Shown: piece by piece, positions 11,670-23,375 of the stretch
How positions within the stretch are numbered: the first letter of the stretch is position 1
How the letters are laid out: every line of letters starts with the position of its first letter
Source: Diospyros lotus
Taxonomy: Eukaryota; Streptophyta; Magnoliopsida; Ericales; Ebenaceae
Assembly: GCF_014633365.1 (NCBI RefSeq)
Contig: NC_068351.1
Span: 1,508,001 to 1,572,000 of the forward strand
Direction of reading: 5' to 3'
DNA: 64,000 nucleotides
Made by a program: the position numbers and the translations under genes
Notes under the pieces: generated by a model
The model's database searches: none
The model's input: the letters and a program-made list of their open reading frames with translations, nothing else
What the model was told of the DNA's origin: nothing

Positions 11670-13263
11670 CAGTGTTTATTCTGTGATATAATTATTATTA
11701 TTATAAATACTAAATTGAAACATTCAAATAGCATTTCGATTTTAAAAGATGATTTCAAAAGTGTCGGCAAAGAACGAAGCCCGTAACGAAATTGACTTCT
11801 TCTGATTCCCTTCTATAGCGACAAAAGAAAAGCCGCTGTGCCATAATCATTATTTCAACACTTAAATTTAATATTTGTAACGTTATTAACTACCTAATTT
11901 CTAATTAATCACATTTTTAGATTTTTATTAATTCAATTACACCCTTAAATTTTACACAATTAACTTAAAATTACATCATTCAATGGCATGATTGAAACAA
12001 TAAAAAGTTAAGTGTTAAAATATATATATTTTATCTTTCAAAATGACTTTCATTTACGGACGCTCTGCTACAATACTCTTTTTCGTGATGAAGAGTTTAA
12101 CTCGAAATTGATCCACCAACGACTGTGTTGGGGGAGGATTCAAAACCAAGCTAACCCACCTCTTCCAGCTGATCGCTGAGGCGACCCCGTGGGACTATAT
12201 ATATATTTTATCTTTTATGTTTGGAAGTTTGAGGGATAGGAAGATTACTGAAATAGAGTTTATTTTTTTGTAATTGTCAATAATTTATGACTATTTAAGA
12301 GGTCAGATTTTGAGATTTGACTCACCATTCACATGTTTGATTTATTCAAAATAAGATATAACAGGCCATAAATTTTAGAAAAAGTGAATCACAACTGAAA
12401 GTTTCACATTGATCGAAATAACGTACACTACATAGACTATTATCCAAATAAACATAAATGAAAATTTTTTGAGAGTTACGAAAGACTTACCGAATAGAGT
12501 CGAAAAGATTTAAATGCCCTCGCTCAGCCTTCGCCTCTCTCATTTTTCATGGCCGTGATGCGATCATCGACCGCTGTTGCCTTCGCCTCCCCTCATTGTT
12601 GACCGTTGCTATCGTTGCCTCGCTACCATTGCCTTACTACCCTGCCTCTTCGATCGTTGAATGATACAACGACGATTGCTGAAAGGATACAGCAGCAATC
12701 GATGGTCACGGCCATGAAAAAAACGAAAGGAGAGAGATGAAGTCAGTAATCTCCCTTACAAATTTATATTGTGGACAAGGCTAATTTGATCTTTTAACCT
12801 GATTCAATAAATCCCTTCACAAATGTGTTTGACCCTGTAAAGTAACCCCACATAAATATGCCAAGTAACCCACATATTTCTTTGGAGTTGGTGAAAGAAT
12901 GTCATTTTCCTTTTTTTTGGTTAGTCAAAGGGTGTCATTTTCATGCTCTTAATTATTTGTAGTAATTTCGGCTGTGATTCCATTTCCAGGCATAAGAGTT
13001 GGATGCTAATTCCATTCCTTTGTGGATTAATTTAGTAGTTCGGCAGAATTAACTGTTCACCAATCACATCAAGACAGCCAGCGACGCCCCTTTATTAATT
13101 AATAAACACCAAAACAAAATCCCTTAATAACTTAGTAAATTGGTCGTTTATGTGTATAAATATTAATATATATTTAATTACATGTCATGATCCAGTTAAC
13201 TAATAACAAATAACTTTCTTTTCTCCCTTCTTGCCTACTCGCACCCACCCACCATATATCTTA
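11670..13263. other. Intergenic region between the AKR and MADS genes, left part
   Basis: AT-rich with no supported gene. A GC-richer patch at 12500-12730 (repeated GCCTTCGCCTC/CCATTGCC text) is low-complexity and has no open frame of note. A patch at 12090-12200 looks transposon-like but I cannot assign it. Confidence 0.5.
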
Positions 13264-13743
13264 GGGTTAAATTCATATTTTTTTATCTTTATACTTTTAT
13301 ATTTCTTTTGATATATTTATTTAAATTTTTTTATTACATCTTTATATTTACATTTTTTAATCAATTTAGCTCTTATATTTTAACTTTTTTTCATATGGTA
13401 ATTCGTACTTTTCGTTGTTTCAATTTATGCTTATATATTTATATTTTTTAGTCAATTTAATTCTTATATATTTTGATATATAAAAAATAGGTTAAATTAA
13501 CTCATCTCACTTTACTTTTTTTTAACGTAAATGTACAATAGTTAAATTAATTCAAAAATACAATTACAAGATTATAGTCGAGACAAAGAAAAATTCAAAT
13601 TATCACACCAAAAAAAGGTCTATAACAATTAAATTAAATTAAAAATACAAGTTCATAAGTGTAATTGAAATAACGAAAAATTTAAATAGTCACGTGAAAA
13701 AAATGTAAAAATAAAAAAATATACATATAAATATAAATTTGGC
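13264..13743. mobile_element. Foldback MITE copy 1 (480 bp, MULE-like)
   Basis: A near-complete palindrome: the left arm is T-rich (GGGTTAAATTCATATTTTTT...), and the right arm is its imperfect reverse complement ending ATAAATTTGGC. It is flanked by ATATATCTTA (13254-13263) and ATATATTTTA (13744-13753), a 10-bp target duplication with one mismatch. It has the same length and layout as the copies at 21676 and 22718. Long inverted arms with a 9-11 bp duplication point to a non-autonomous Mutator-like element. Confidence 0.8.
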
Positions 13744-13753
13744 ATATATTTTA

Positions 13754-14765
13754 TATTTGAAACATACTACGACTAGAGATAAAAAAATTCTTACACATTT
13801 GTATCATAGGCAAGGTAACTCTAATGTCGCAAAATACAAACTTTGAGAAGTCACTAATCACAAAATAACACACAAATGGTAAAGAAAATAATAAGAACAT
13901 GAGAACAATTTATTGTGTCAGTTTTTTCCTTCTTTTGCTCTCTTTGATTTTTCTTTTTTCTTCTTTTTTTTCTTTTAACACAATTTATGGTAATCACATT
14001 GAATATATTGGGAGCAATTTAATCCATCAATTTAAAGAGAATATATCCATGCTAACTTAACATGACAAGTGTCATATAATAGTAGTATTTGTGGAAGTCG
14101 CATGTATATATAAATAAAAAATATAATTTATTATACGTAATTTGTTTTTTTTTTCAAATTATATATATATATTTTATTTATGGGTACGTGTAAATTTCAT
14201 AAATATTATTATTATATAATATATGAGATGTCAAATCAACATAAACGCAGGCTATGTAAATTAATTTTATATATCTAAAATAAAATTACACCAATTGACC
14301 AATTTAGACCGAATGAACAGAGTTGAAATGATTGAATACAATTATAAATTTGTAAAAAAAATAATTATTTTTATGATTAGCCAATATTTATATATTATAT
14401 TGATGCTAAAAAATGTTATGAATTAAATTAAGAGCCCTCTCCCTCCCCCTCAAATGGCACTTGTACGGAACACCAGAAGTGCGATCTTTCAAGCGGTCAA
14501 GGCGGAGGAACTGCGAGGGGCGGAGGAAATCTCGTTGCTTCACCACCTTCTAAAACCAATCTTTCCACTCTTCACGATCTTCCAATGCCAACCAACCCAT
14601 CATCTATATACATACACACACATATATATATATATAAATGTTTCATTTGCTTGATGAATATATATATATTTTTTGTGTCGATGAATAATTCTTCGTGTTA
14701 ATTGATTTCCTCTAGCTCAAAGATCGGCCGGGCAGACCCAAAGAGAGCAAAGAAGCTCTGAAATC
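13754..14765. other. MADS gene upstream region
   Basis: AT-rich. A pyrimidine-rich stretch (CCCTCTCCCTCCCCCTC) at about 14435 and an AT-repeat ending in TATATAAATG at about 14640 lie within 350 bp of the MADS start codon and are the likely promoter and leader. No other gene is seen. Confidence 0.5.
14622..14640 (+). promoter_or_regulatory. Candidate TATA box of the MADS gene
   Basis: A TATATATATAAATG stretch about 130 bp upstream of the start codon. AT-dinucleotide repeats are common nearby, so the assignment is tentative. Confidence 0.35.
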
Positions 14766-17123
14766 ATGGGTCGTGTGAAACTTGAGATCAAGAGGATAGA
14801 GAACAACACTAACCGGCAAGTTACCTTTTCCAAACGCAGGAATGGACTCATCAAGAAGGCCTATGAGCTGTCGGTTCTCTGCGACATCGAAATTGCTCTC
14901 ATCATGTTCTCGCCCTCGCCGTCGCAACGCCTCAACCACTTCTCCGGCAAGAGAAGGTGCAAAACTACTCTCTCTCTCTCTCTCTCTCTCGATTAAAAAC
15001 ACTAAATAATAGCCTCTTTGCTAAACAAAGTAAGATGCATGCATGCATGCAACCAACGGGCGAACTAATAATAATGCGAGAGCCTTGGGCACCGTTCACT
15101 ATGTTCTTTTCCCGTTTGCCACTATTAATGTAGCTTTGTTAACCACTGTAGGATTGAAGATGTGCTTAGTCGTTACGTAAATCTTTCGGATCATGATAGA
15201 GGAGGGTACGTATGTGTTCTCGATTAAGTTGGGTTGTTTTGCATAATGTATTATCTGTTCATAGTTTTTTACGGGAATTAATGTTATGTTCTTAATGTGT
15301 GATGAATCTCATGGTTGCAGGATCCTTCAGAATAGAGAGGTAAGGTGATACATTATGTTGAGAAATGGAAATACTAAATAAGAGAATTAAATTTATGTGT
15401 TTGTCCACAGTATTTGCTCAGCACTCTAAAGAAAATCAAAGATGAAGACGATATGGCCCTTGAATTTACCAGGTTAACCTTATATATATATATATATATA
15501 TATATCAATTGATCATTGAGACTCGAGGATTCCAATGAAGTATCTAATCTTTTCCTTCTTTTCATCTCAGTCCAGCGGAACTCAACTCAAATTCAGAGGT
15601 AAAAGAAAAATCTAATTAAAACTCATCCCATTATTACAAAGAAATTTAGTTAATTAGATGGTAGAACCATATCTCAAGTTTGTTTAGAACTAATTAATTA
15701 CTTGATTTTCTGCTGTTTTCTATTAGGAACTCCAACAAGAAATTGGGAATTTGCAGCATCAACTCCAGATGGCCGAGGAACAGCTGAGGTTAGAGGGACA
15801 ATTTGGTTTCAGATTTGCCAAATGAATTGCCGGAATATATAGTTAAGCTAATTAATTAACAATAATGTACAGGATTAATCCACATTTGATTGATGTTGGA
15901 TATATATATATATATATATATAAGAAGAACCTTCCAAAAGTACCTTTTATGAACAGTAGTGGGTATGGCCTAATTTTGTGAATTTTTAATTTGGCACGGT
16001 GAAGAATGTTCGAACCAGACATTCTAGGGTTTACATCGATTGAAGAACTTGAGGCCTGTGAAAAGAACCTCTTGGAATTAATGAATCGGGTTGCACAGAG
16101 GAAGGTAGTATCATCATTAATTAAGAACCTTTCGTGCTATTAATTAGGTGCTTAATTGCTTGTTTAATTAATTCGTAATTCTTCTTAATCTCTCTGTCTT
16201 CTTTCTTATTTAGCCTCTTTTTCCTCTCCAATAATTTTGCAGAAATATTTGTTGAGTGATCATTTATCAACGTTCGACCCACCAAGCATGCAGGTGGATT
16301 CATTCATCATATGGGACGTTGCTAATTAATTAATCCTATAAATTACTGATCTGAACTTGCTAATTCATCTTGCTTTTTGTGGGTAATTAAAAAGCAGATG
16401 TACTTTGAGGCGCAGGAGGGGATGCCATCATCATCAGCCTCGTACCAGAATGACTTCGTTAGCTGGCTGCCGGGGACTGGGGTAAATGGAGACAATAATC
16501 AAAACCATATTTTTGGTGGTGCTACTGACCATTCCTGCATTTCTCTAAGGCATGGAGACCTATGTTTCCCTTAATTAATTCTTCTTTGTTTTCCCCTTGA
16601 TTGTTGATATCAGTATAAAACTAAAGTGATGATATAGTATGATCAGGACCAATTCGCCAACTGCAAATATCTACGATTCACTAATAGCCCACGGCCATGC
16701 AGCCGGCGGCGGCGTGAACAATCCGGCGGAGGCGAACAGCGTGGATGGCGGCTCCATGGAGAACCCAGGCGAGGATCACAGCCTCTCACAGTGGCATGCT
16801 CATGATCTATACTCATCCCTCATCCCATCAACCTCATTCTCTCACCAGCAGGCACGTAATTTACTAATTAGCAAGCTGCATATATAATTAATCACAAATT
16901 AAGCCCAAATTTGATGCAAAGATCGGTCTATAATTATGACCATTAGTTAATGCCCTTTACTATGCATGCATGGCAGAATGATATGACAGGGCCAAATATG
17001 GGAGCAATGGAGCAACTCCAGCACACTGGGACCTGCCCAGAAGTGGTATCTGATGGAGATCAAGAAGATGGAAATTTTGAGGCGAACAGGCCTCGGCTTA
17101 ACATGGATCATCAGTCATCTTGA
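14766..17123 (+). CDS. MIKC*-type MADS-box transcription factor, AGL66/AGL104 (S-clade) like
   Basis: DNA-binding factor; in Arabidopsis AGL66 and AGL104 pair with AGL30/65/94 to drive pollen maturation. Predicted exons: 14766-14956, 15152-15205, 15321-15339, 15411-15472, 15571-15598, 15727-15788, 16005-16104, 16243-16293, 16398-16549, 16647-16851, 16977-17123. The joined frame is open for 356 aa (Arabidopsis AGL104 is a little over 330). The MADS domain is residues 1-60 ([20 protein letters not shown], then the [15 protein letters not shown] helix). The keratin-like region carries [20 protein letters not shown] and [20 protein letters not shown], an S-clade pattern. The C-terminal WLPGTG motif is present. 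Intron 9 must start AG|GC to keep the frame. Intron 10 can be GC-AG, or GT-AG if shifted (exon end 16855, next exon 16990, 353 aa). It is convergent with the next gene. Confidence 0.93.
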
Positions 17124-17805
17124 GTATAACCAAATTAATGAACTTCCATTGGTCTCTTATTAAACAAGCAAGATATAATTAAGGTGCTTCTACCACGCAG
17201 TGACAATTAAGCTTAAAGAATATATACTCATGCATATATACAGACACTAATATTATAGGGTAACAGCACATTAATGTTTCTTTCGATTTTACATTACTTT
17301 TGTAATTAATTGGAAGGGCGACCTTCTTAATTCCCTTTATTAAAATTCTCTGTCCCCAGCAGGATGCATCCTGCAATTCAATTAATAAACTCTTGATCTA
17401 TACTTTCTGTTAAATAACAAGTAGCCCTAATCGTTCTTTTTTTTTTTTTGGTTCAGTGATAAGCCAAGCAGTGAAATTTAAAACACAAATACAATTGATA
17501 GGTTTCATTTATTCTTGACCATGGTATGGCCCCTTTGGCCATAAACCATAAATACAGTGAATATACACTTGCATAACACTTGACACTAACAACACAGAGA
17601 AGCGTGTAGTCCCTTTGGTTATCCACACCTTCTCAACTGATTAAGCTAATTAAGAAGCACTGCTTATACAATCCCAGTAATAATAACGCGAGACATATAT
17701 GTTTACAGACACTTCTCTAGCTAGCTACAATTAATTAATTATAAACCCCACCAACATATATGAGCAAACTTGAGATATGTACACATTTTCCTGCGATCGA
17801 TATAG
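17124..17805. other. Convergent 3' region between two genes
   Basis: Holds the 3' UTRs of the MADS gene (+) and the small minus-strand gene. AT-rich with a T11 run at about 17439. No further gene is seen. Confidence 0.5.
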
Positions 17806-18090
17806 TCAAGCAACAGTGGTCCGGCGAGAAGTTGAGCGGCGGACGGGAGACTGAACCGCGGCGGAGACAGTTATCTGGGTGGCAGAGGGATTCGATGAGG
17901 AGGTGGAGAAGCCACGATCTGGCCGGAAAAGCTTGAAATCAGGCGGCTGGAAGTGGGCGGAGTCGCCTCCGGGAAGTCTCACGTATGAAGCTGAGGGAGA
18001 TTCATTGAGCCAGGAGTCTATGAAGCTGGCTTCCCCGCCGTTTTTGTATTGCATTATGGCTCTGTACACATACGGGATGAGACCCTCCAT
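17806..18090 (-). CDS. Small plant-specific protein of unknown function (94 aa)
   Basis: Single-exon ORF. The start MEGLIPYVYRAIMQYKNGG matches, as far as I recall, a family of short uncharacterised plant proteins that begin MEGLIP.VY.AI and share a central SPSASYVRLPGGDSAHFQ block, which is present here. The frame is open upstream to 18168 but has no other ATG there, so 18090 is chosen. No signal peptide or membrane segment is seen. The C-terminus is Ser/Arg-rich (SPVRRSTSRRT). A GC content well above the surroundings supports a real gene. Function is unknown; homologues are often described as stress-related, which I cannot confirm here. Confidence 0.75.
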   Translation of the reverse strand: MEGLIPYVYRAIMQYKNGGEASFIDSWLNESPSASYVRLPGGDSAHFQPPDFKLFRPDRGFSTSSSNPSATQITVSAAVQSPVRRSTSRRTTVA

Positions 18091-18202
18091 GGATTTGTTT
18101 GGATGGAGAGATGACGAAATAGCAGAAGAGAAAGAATTTAAATTTGTTTGTGTTGAAATGAGGTTCAAAGCGAGGGGGGGATTGGTTAAAAAGAGAGGGC
18201 AG

Positions 18203-18211
18203 TGACGTGGC
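18203..18211. promoter_or_regulatory. ACGT-core (ABRE/G-box-like) element
   Basis: TGACGTGGC, read GCCACGTCA on the minus strand, about 110 bp upstream of the start of the small minus-strand gene. ACGT cores of this kind bind bZIP factors and mark stress-responsive promoters. The role here is inferred from position only. Confidence 0.45.
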
Positions 18212-18229
18212 GTAATGGGTTGGAGTCCA

Positions 18230-18723
18230 GCTGTTTAAGCTAAGCCCTCAGAGATGGTGAAGAAGACTTGAAGCAAACCCTCTTCATATCAAAAGCTAAG
18301 GTTGAAAGCTCTGTTTAAACTACTTTTTAACTTAATTACTTCTCACCAAATCTCTCTTAATTATACTATTTGCTACTCCCATCTGTGGATTGTTAGGTAC
18401 CTCCATTGGAAATAAATTGTTAATTAATTAGGAAGGGTCAAATTTGAGGAACTATCTAACATATATATATATATATATATTCATATATCTTGGTTAATAC
18501 TATCTTTAATAATATTTGGAAGGCTTGATATGTAAGTGTCTGTGTTTATTCAGTCTGAAGCTACAAGGACCAGCTTGTCCTCTTGCCTCTTGCTTGGCGT
18601 TCATTGTTTGTTTACTATTCTTGCTTTCCTCAACTATCACTGTACTAAGGTTGGTGAAACACATGTATGGCAGAGGATCCTTACCAAAGGATTTTTTTTT
18701 TTTTTTGGGTAAATGATTGTCTA

Positions 18724-18754
<31 letters not shown>

Positions 18755-19134
18755 CCTGCAGAAAAGAAGCGAGGCAAAATTCATAAGTTAAGACTTCGGC
18801 TCCTGACTGTCAGTATGTAGAAAATAAGATGGTTTTTTTTTTAAATTGCTCTACTTATAAGATTCTGCTTTTTATATAGGCTAGGCTAGTGAGATAGAAT
18901 ACTCAAATGCCATTTTCGAGATTTTCAAATTTCACAGAATGATGTAAGATTTTTTGAGTCAGATCAAGATAACAATAAATCTCCTTTAATATCTGTTACA
19001 AATTCTCCGGGATTGAAATCTAAGACTTAAATTCATTAACTTGTCTTCCGGATTTGGGTTGGATGGAAAGACACGTGAGTTTAGGGAGATCGAGGAACAC
19101 ACAACATGTGAGATTTATTGTTCTCTAAGGTAGG
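18230..19134. other. AT-rich intergenic region with AT microsatellites
   Basis: Contains (TA)n runs at 18463-18480 and 18728-18754 and T-runs at 18691-18706 and 18833-18842. The 66-codon ORF at 18516 shows no coding character. No gene is seen. Confidence 0.5.
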
Positions 19135-19520
19135 ATTTGTTAAAATCAACAAAATAAAGGACTATCAAAATAAGATCGGAATATTTTTCAAACCAAGATA
19201 TGGAATGATTAAGATAAGGTTGTGAAGTATTTTAATTAAGATTTTTATCAAACTGTTTATTGATTTTTTTTAATGTACTAAATGACATAAGTGTTATTTT
19301 TTTCTTATTTGTAAGAACTAAAATATACTTATCTTGAGAATGAGTGAGATAAGTATATCTAGAAAAATCAAAATAATTAAAGAAGTCATGTGACTTTTTT
19401 TTCAATGATTACCAAATAAGTTTAACAAATATGTTGGAAAGGACAATTAAACATTTAGAATAATTTTCATATTTGATCTTTTTTACTCATATCTTATCTT
19501 GATTAATAAACAATACCTAA
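19135..19520. repeat. Small interspersed repeat, family shared with 44390-45240
   Basis: Shares an ordered set of motifs with two copies at 44390-45240: CAAACCAAGATATGGAATGATTAAGATAAG, GATTTTTATCAAACTGTTTATTGATTTTTT, GTCATGTGACTT, AGTTTAACAAATATG and a closing ATATCTTATCTTGATTAATAAAC. Non-coding and about 385 bp, so probably a non-autonomous DNA transposon (MITE). Ends and target duplication are not defined. Confidence 0.55.
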
Positions 19521-21675
19521 AATTAGTTCCATAACCGAACCCTTTGAGGTGTCCTTTCATCATGTAAATAAATATATATATATAATAGAATTAATTAATT
19601 AATAATTTATTGACAGGCGGCCATGTGCATGTACATGGTTAGTTCATCTGTAACCTTTCAGCAAGCTGGCAACTGGCAAATTAACCTGGACGAGAGACGA
19701 CGAGCATTGGTGCATGATTGCAATGCGCCATGCGAAACCATATCTTCAAACTCTGAATTATTTTGTGTCATATATATATATATACATATATATGTGTGTG
19801 TGTGTTTTTGACAGCTGAGCTGAGCTGCAGCTTGTAGATTACAGGCCTTAATTGTTTTGATTTATATATTAATGTCAGTGATCTCTCGAGCACTTTGTAG
19901 ACCAGACGAAAAGGGTTTCAGCTGGTCGCCATGTTTAGGGACAACGAAGTAGCACCGAACGCCTCGACGTCCCTGCAGAAAAAAAAGGCTCTCATTGACG
20001 CTTCCTCTTCCAAAATGAAAGGTATACATATGTATACATATATATATATACACCGATACGTCAAAATGTTATTTAAATACTTAATTTTAATATTTTTGTC
20101 GATGGTTATATATTCATGTTAATACGACATAAAGTGTAATACATCAATAAATGAGGGTCACCAAAAATATAATAAATAAGTGTTAAAATAATATTTTTAA
20201 TATTTTAATACCATAACGCAATTCAACATTTTCATACCCGCAATCCATTTCTAGGGAGTTCAAATGTTTTGTTGAGCGAAAATGATATTTGAATACTCAA
20301 TTTCTATATTTAAGCGACACTCTATGTTAATGTTCTACATTTGTATTAATATTATTGTTGCTTGAGCACAATAATGAATTTATCGAATGAAAATGTCTCC
20401 ATCAAGCTTGATGAGTTTGTAAAAAATAGAACGATCTTCAATACTTAAATCAGATAATGAAGACTTGAAAATTGTATTGAAATTAATATCAAAGACATAT
20501 TTTTTTCGGAATGATGACATGTTTATTTATAAAGGAGCATCTAACTTTCATAAATTTTCTAGAATTAAATTTTTATTAAATAATATTTATCCTAATATTT
20601 CGAAATCTATTAAGATTAGGATTCTCACGAATTGTGTCTATCCTTTTCATAGGGTTCTTTGAGAGATTTTCGGATGTTGGAGTTTATCTCGCTTGTGCTT
20701 TGTGCGAAACTCCCTTGATTATGAGAAAATTACACATTTTTAATCCAAAAAGTTATTTTAGGATTTTAAACTTTAATTTTCTTTTGTCTTTTAATGAATT
20801 TTTGCCACCGACACAACAAATACAACGCATGATATAATAATTTGATGATTTTGATTTAGTACTGTAAATCAAATTTTCTGTAAGAACACTATATTTCTTC
20901 AGTATTTAAATTGATGATGATGGACAAGTAGTTGCTATCCCTACCAGTTAAATATCATTAACCTGTCATTTTAATTGATAACAAATCAATGGGTAAATGG
21001 ATAAATTATAATTATCCAGATAATTAACTTTCTTTGCGAAGGGGAGCCTTGGAGTGCACCACACATCATTAATATTATATATTATGCTTGACTGGTTGGA
21101 TATGCACAATTTTCATCCATTTTTTGTGTCATTTTCTAGGTGGATCCAATGATATATCCTCTGAAAGATATGTGTTTAAAAGGTGGGTAAAATTTATAAA
21201 ATATTGTTACAACATTGGCATGCCAATTAACCTTAATTTGCCTGCCTAATCAACATACCAACTCTCATCCATTATCCCCATGGCAAGTGAAGTCACCACT
21301 TGCATCATCAGGGTAGCAAAATGGGGTTGACTAGCTAACACCCAAATGATAAAATTATTAGACCATCTCTCAAGAATAATGAATCTTAGCATGTATTTTT
21401 ATTTTTGAGCCATAATGCGATGGCACACTTTCTTTTATTTGATCTAAATTTAAAGAAATAAGTGAAGTGAGTTTGACTGTTAAATTTTAACGATAAAATG
21501 TTCGAAGTAAACTAAGAAAATTAAGAGCTAGACCCTATAAATATTTAGGATTAATTTATCTCATTTACTATATGCTACTTGCCAATATTCTTTTTTTGAG
21601 TTAAACATTGGAAACTAAACTAAAAAAAAATTAATGTCTCTCCTTACATTCATATCTACACAACTATGGATAGTT
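19521..21675. other. AT-rich intergenic region, no gene
   Basis: Several (TA)n/(TATACA)n microsatellites around 19770-20055. Related AT-rich segments at about 20062 and 20278 (AAAATGTTATTTAAATACTTAATTTT and AAAATGATATTTGAATACTCAATTTC) suggest another decayed small repeat. Short ORFs are not convincing. Confidence 0.5.
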
Positions 21676-22155
21676 GGCCAAATTCATATTTTTTCTCTGT
21701 ACTTTTACATTTTTTTATGTGATCATTTGAATTTTTCGTTATTTCAATTATATTCTTGAATTTAATTTTTAATTCAATTTAACTTTTGTATTTTAATTTT
21801 TTTCTATAACAATTTAAATTTTTTATTGTTTCGATTACATTTCTGAACTTGTATTTTCAAGTCAATTTAATCTTTATATTTTAACATGAACAAAGTGTGA
21901 CATTTACTTTATCATTTTACTTTACCTATATATATATATATATAAAAGTATATGAGTTAAATTAATTCAAAAATATAGATTTATGAGTGTAACTAAACAA
22001 TGAAAATTTTAAATTTTTATACAAAAAAATATCAAATATAAAAATTAAATTGATTAAAAAATATAAGTTTAGGAATACTATAATTAAAATAATAAAAAAT
22101 TTAAATGATCATAAATAAAATATAAAAATAAAATGACAAAAATACAGATTTGGGC
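21676..22155. mobile_element. Foldback MITE copy 2 (480 bp, MULE-like)
   Basis: Begins GGCCAAATTCATATTTTTTC and ends ACAGATTTGGGC, with the two arms imperfect reverse complements over nearly the full length. Each arm holds two successive related modules of about 100 bp (TTTTTCGTTATTTCAATTAT, later TTTTATTGTTTCGATTACAT). Flanks ATGGATAGTT (21666-21675) and ATTGGTAGTT (22156-22165) form a 10-bp duplication with two mismatches. Confidence 0.8.
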
Positions 22156-22706
22156 ATTGGTAGTTGGTTCCAACCATCTTTGGGGTTTAGAAATCAAACT
22201 TGTACTTTCATATCCTCTAATTTTATATCATTTATCTTAGGGTCAAAGAAGAGATCAATCCCTCCAATTATGTCTTCCAAATAGAGAAATTAATGTGCCG
22301 CCCGTGGGGTGTTAGGTAAAGGTAGAAGGAAATTTAAGGGGTGGTATGGCCCTGTCAAGTGCAACCAAGTCTTAATTATTTCCAACCTTGAATATCTCAG
22401 CAAATGCCGTTGACAATGGGACAGTGATATTTTTGTTTGTTTGATTAAACTGACACTTTCTTTTTGTTTTTTCAAATTCATTGAGTAAAATAAAAAGAAA
22501 ATCTTTGTGTTTTTTTATTTTTTTTTTCTCAAATGGACTATAATTAGGCATTTGTGGATCATCAGTTGTTAGTAAGGGTGTCCATTCAATCCAAATCAAA
22601 TCAGATCCAGATCAAGACCAAAACAGACTGGATTTGTTCCAAACTGGTATCTAGATTTTTGTGTTATTAATTTATTTTTTCCTCGATAGTTGTATATCAT
22701 TAAGCT
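22156..22706. other. Spacer between two foldback MITEs
   Basis: A moderately mixed 550-bp stretch with no supported ORF. Confidence 0.5.
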
Positions 22707-22717
22707 AAAAGATAATA

Positions 22718-23202
22718 GGCAAATCTATATTTTTGTTCTTATATTTTCATTTTTTTTTTGTGTGACCATTTAAAATTTTTGTTATTTTAAATACACATTT
22801 GAAGCTATATTTTTGAGTTAATTTAATCTTTGTACCTTGATTTTTTTTTATTTTATGATAACCCAAATTTTTATTATTTCAATTATATCTATGAATCTAT
22901 ATTTTCAAGTCAATTTAAGTTGTGTATGTACTTTGACTTGAATGAAGTATGACGTGTATTTTGTCATTTTATTTTATTTTATTTTTTTAGACATAAGCTT
23001 AAATTGACTTCAAAATATATATTCATGAGTGTAATCGAAATAACAAAAAGTTCGGACTACCACACGAAAAAAAAATTAAAATATAAGAATTAAATTTATT
23101 CAAAAATTAGATTCATAGGTGTAATCTAAATAATAAAAAATTTAAGTAATTACACGGAAAAAAATATAATAATAAGTAGACAAAAATATAATTAATTTAG
23201 CC
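22718..23202. mobile_element. Foldback MITE copy 3 (485 bp, perfect 11-bp target duplication)
   Basis: Same family as copies 1 and 2. Begins GGCAAATCTATATTTTTGTTC and ends GACAAAAATATAATTAATTTAGCC. It is flanked on both sides by AAAAGATAATA (22707-22717 and 23203-23213), the cleanest duplication in the family. Arms fold on each other with a short AT centre (TTTTATTTTATTTTATTTTTTT). This copy best fixes the family's ends. Confidence 0.85.
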
Positions 23203-23244
23203 AAAAGATAATAGATATTTTTGTAGGAAGTTGAGTTGGGATCT

Positions 23245-23375
23245 TATTTGGGCTTATCCAGCTCACAGAACGCTATTGGGTCATCACCGGGTCGGGGCAG
23301 AGTCGCCCGACCCTTTCTTTCTTTCTGTAAGATATAAGCGCCGGCCGGGCCGGCTTGCCCCAGTTGACCTTCTGT
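23245..23375. other. Short GC-rich island with inverted repeats
   Basis: In otherwise AT-rich DNA this 130-bp patch holds GGGTCGGGGCAGAGTCGCCC followed by GACCC (a potential stem) and GCCGGCCGGGCCGGC (near-palindromic). No ORF. Origin unknown; it could be a transposon remnant. Confidence 0.5.

Noticed and set aside
12090..12200. GATTCAAAACCAAGC...GAGGCGACCCC patch suggesting a SINE
   Set aside because: No paired A and B boxes, no tail and no second copy in the window.
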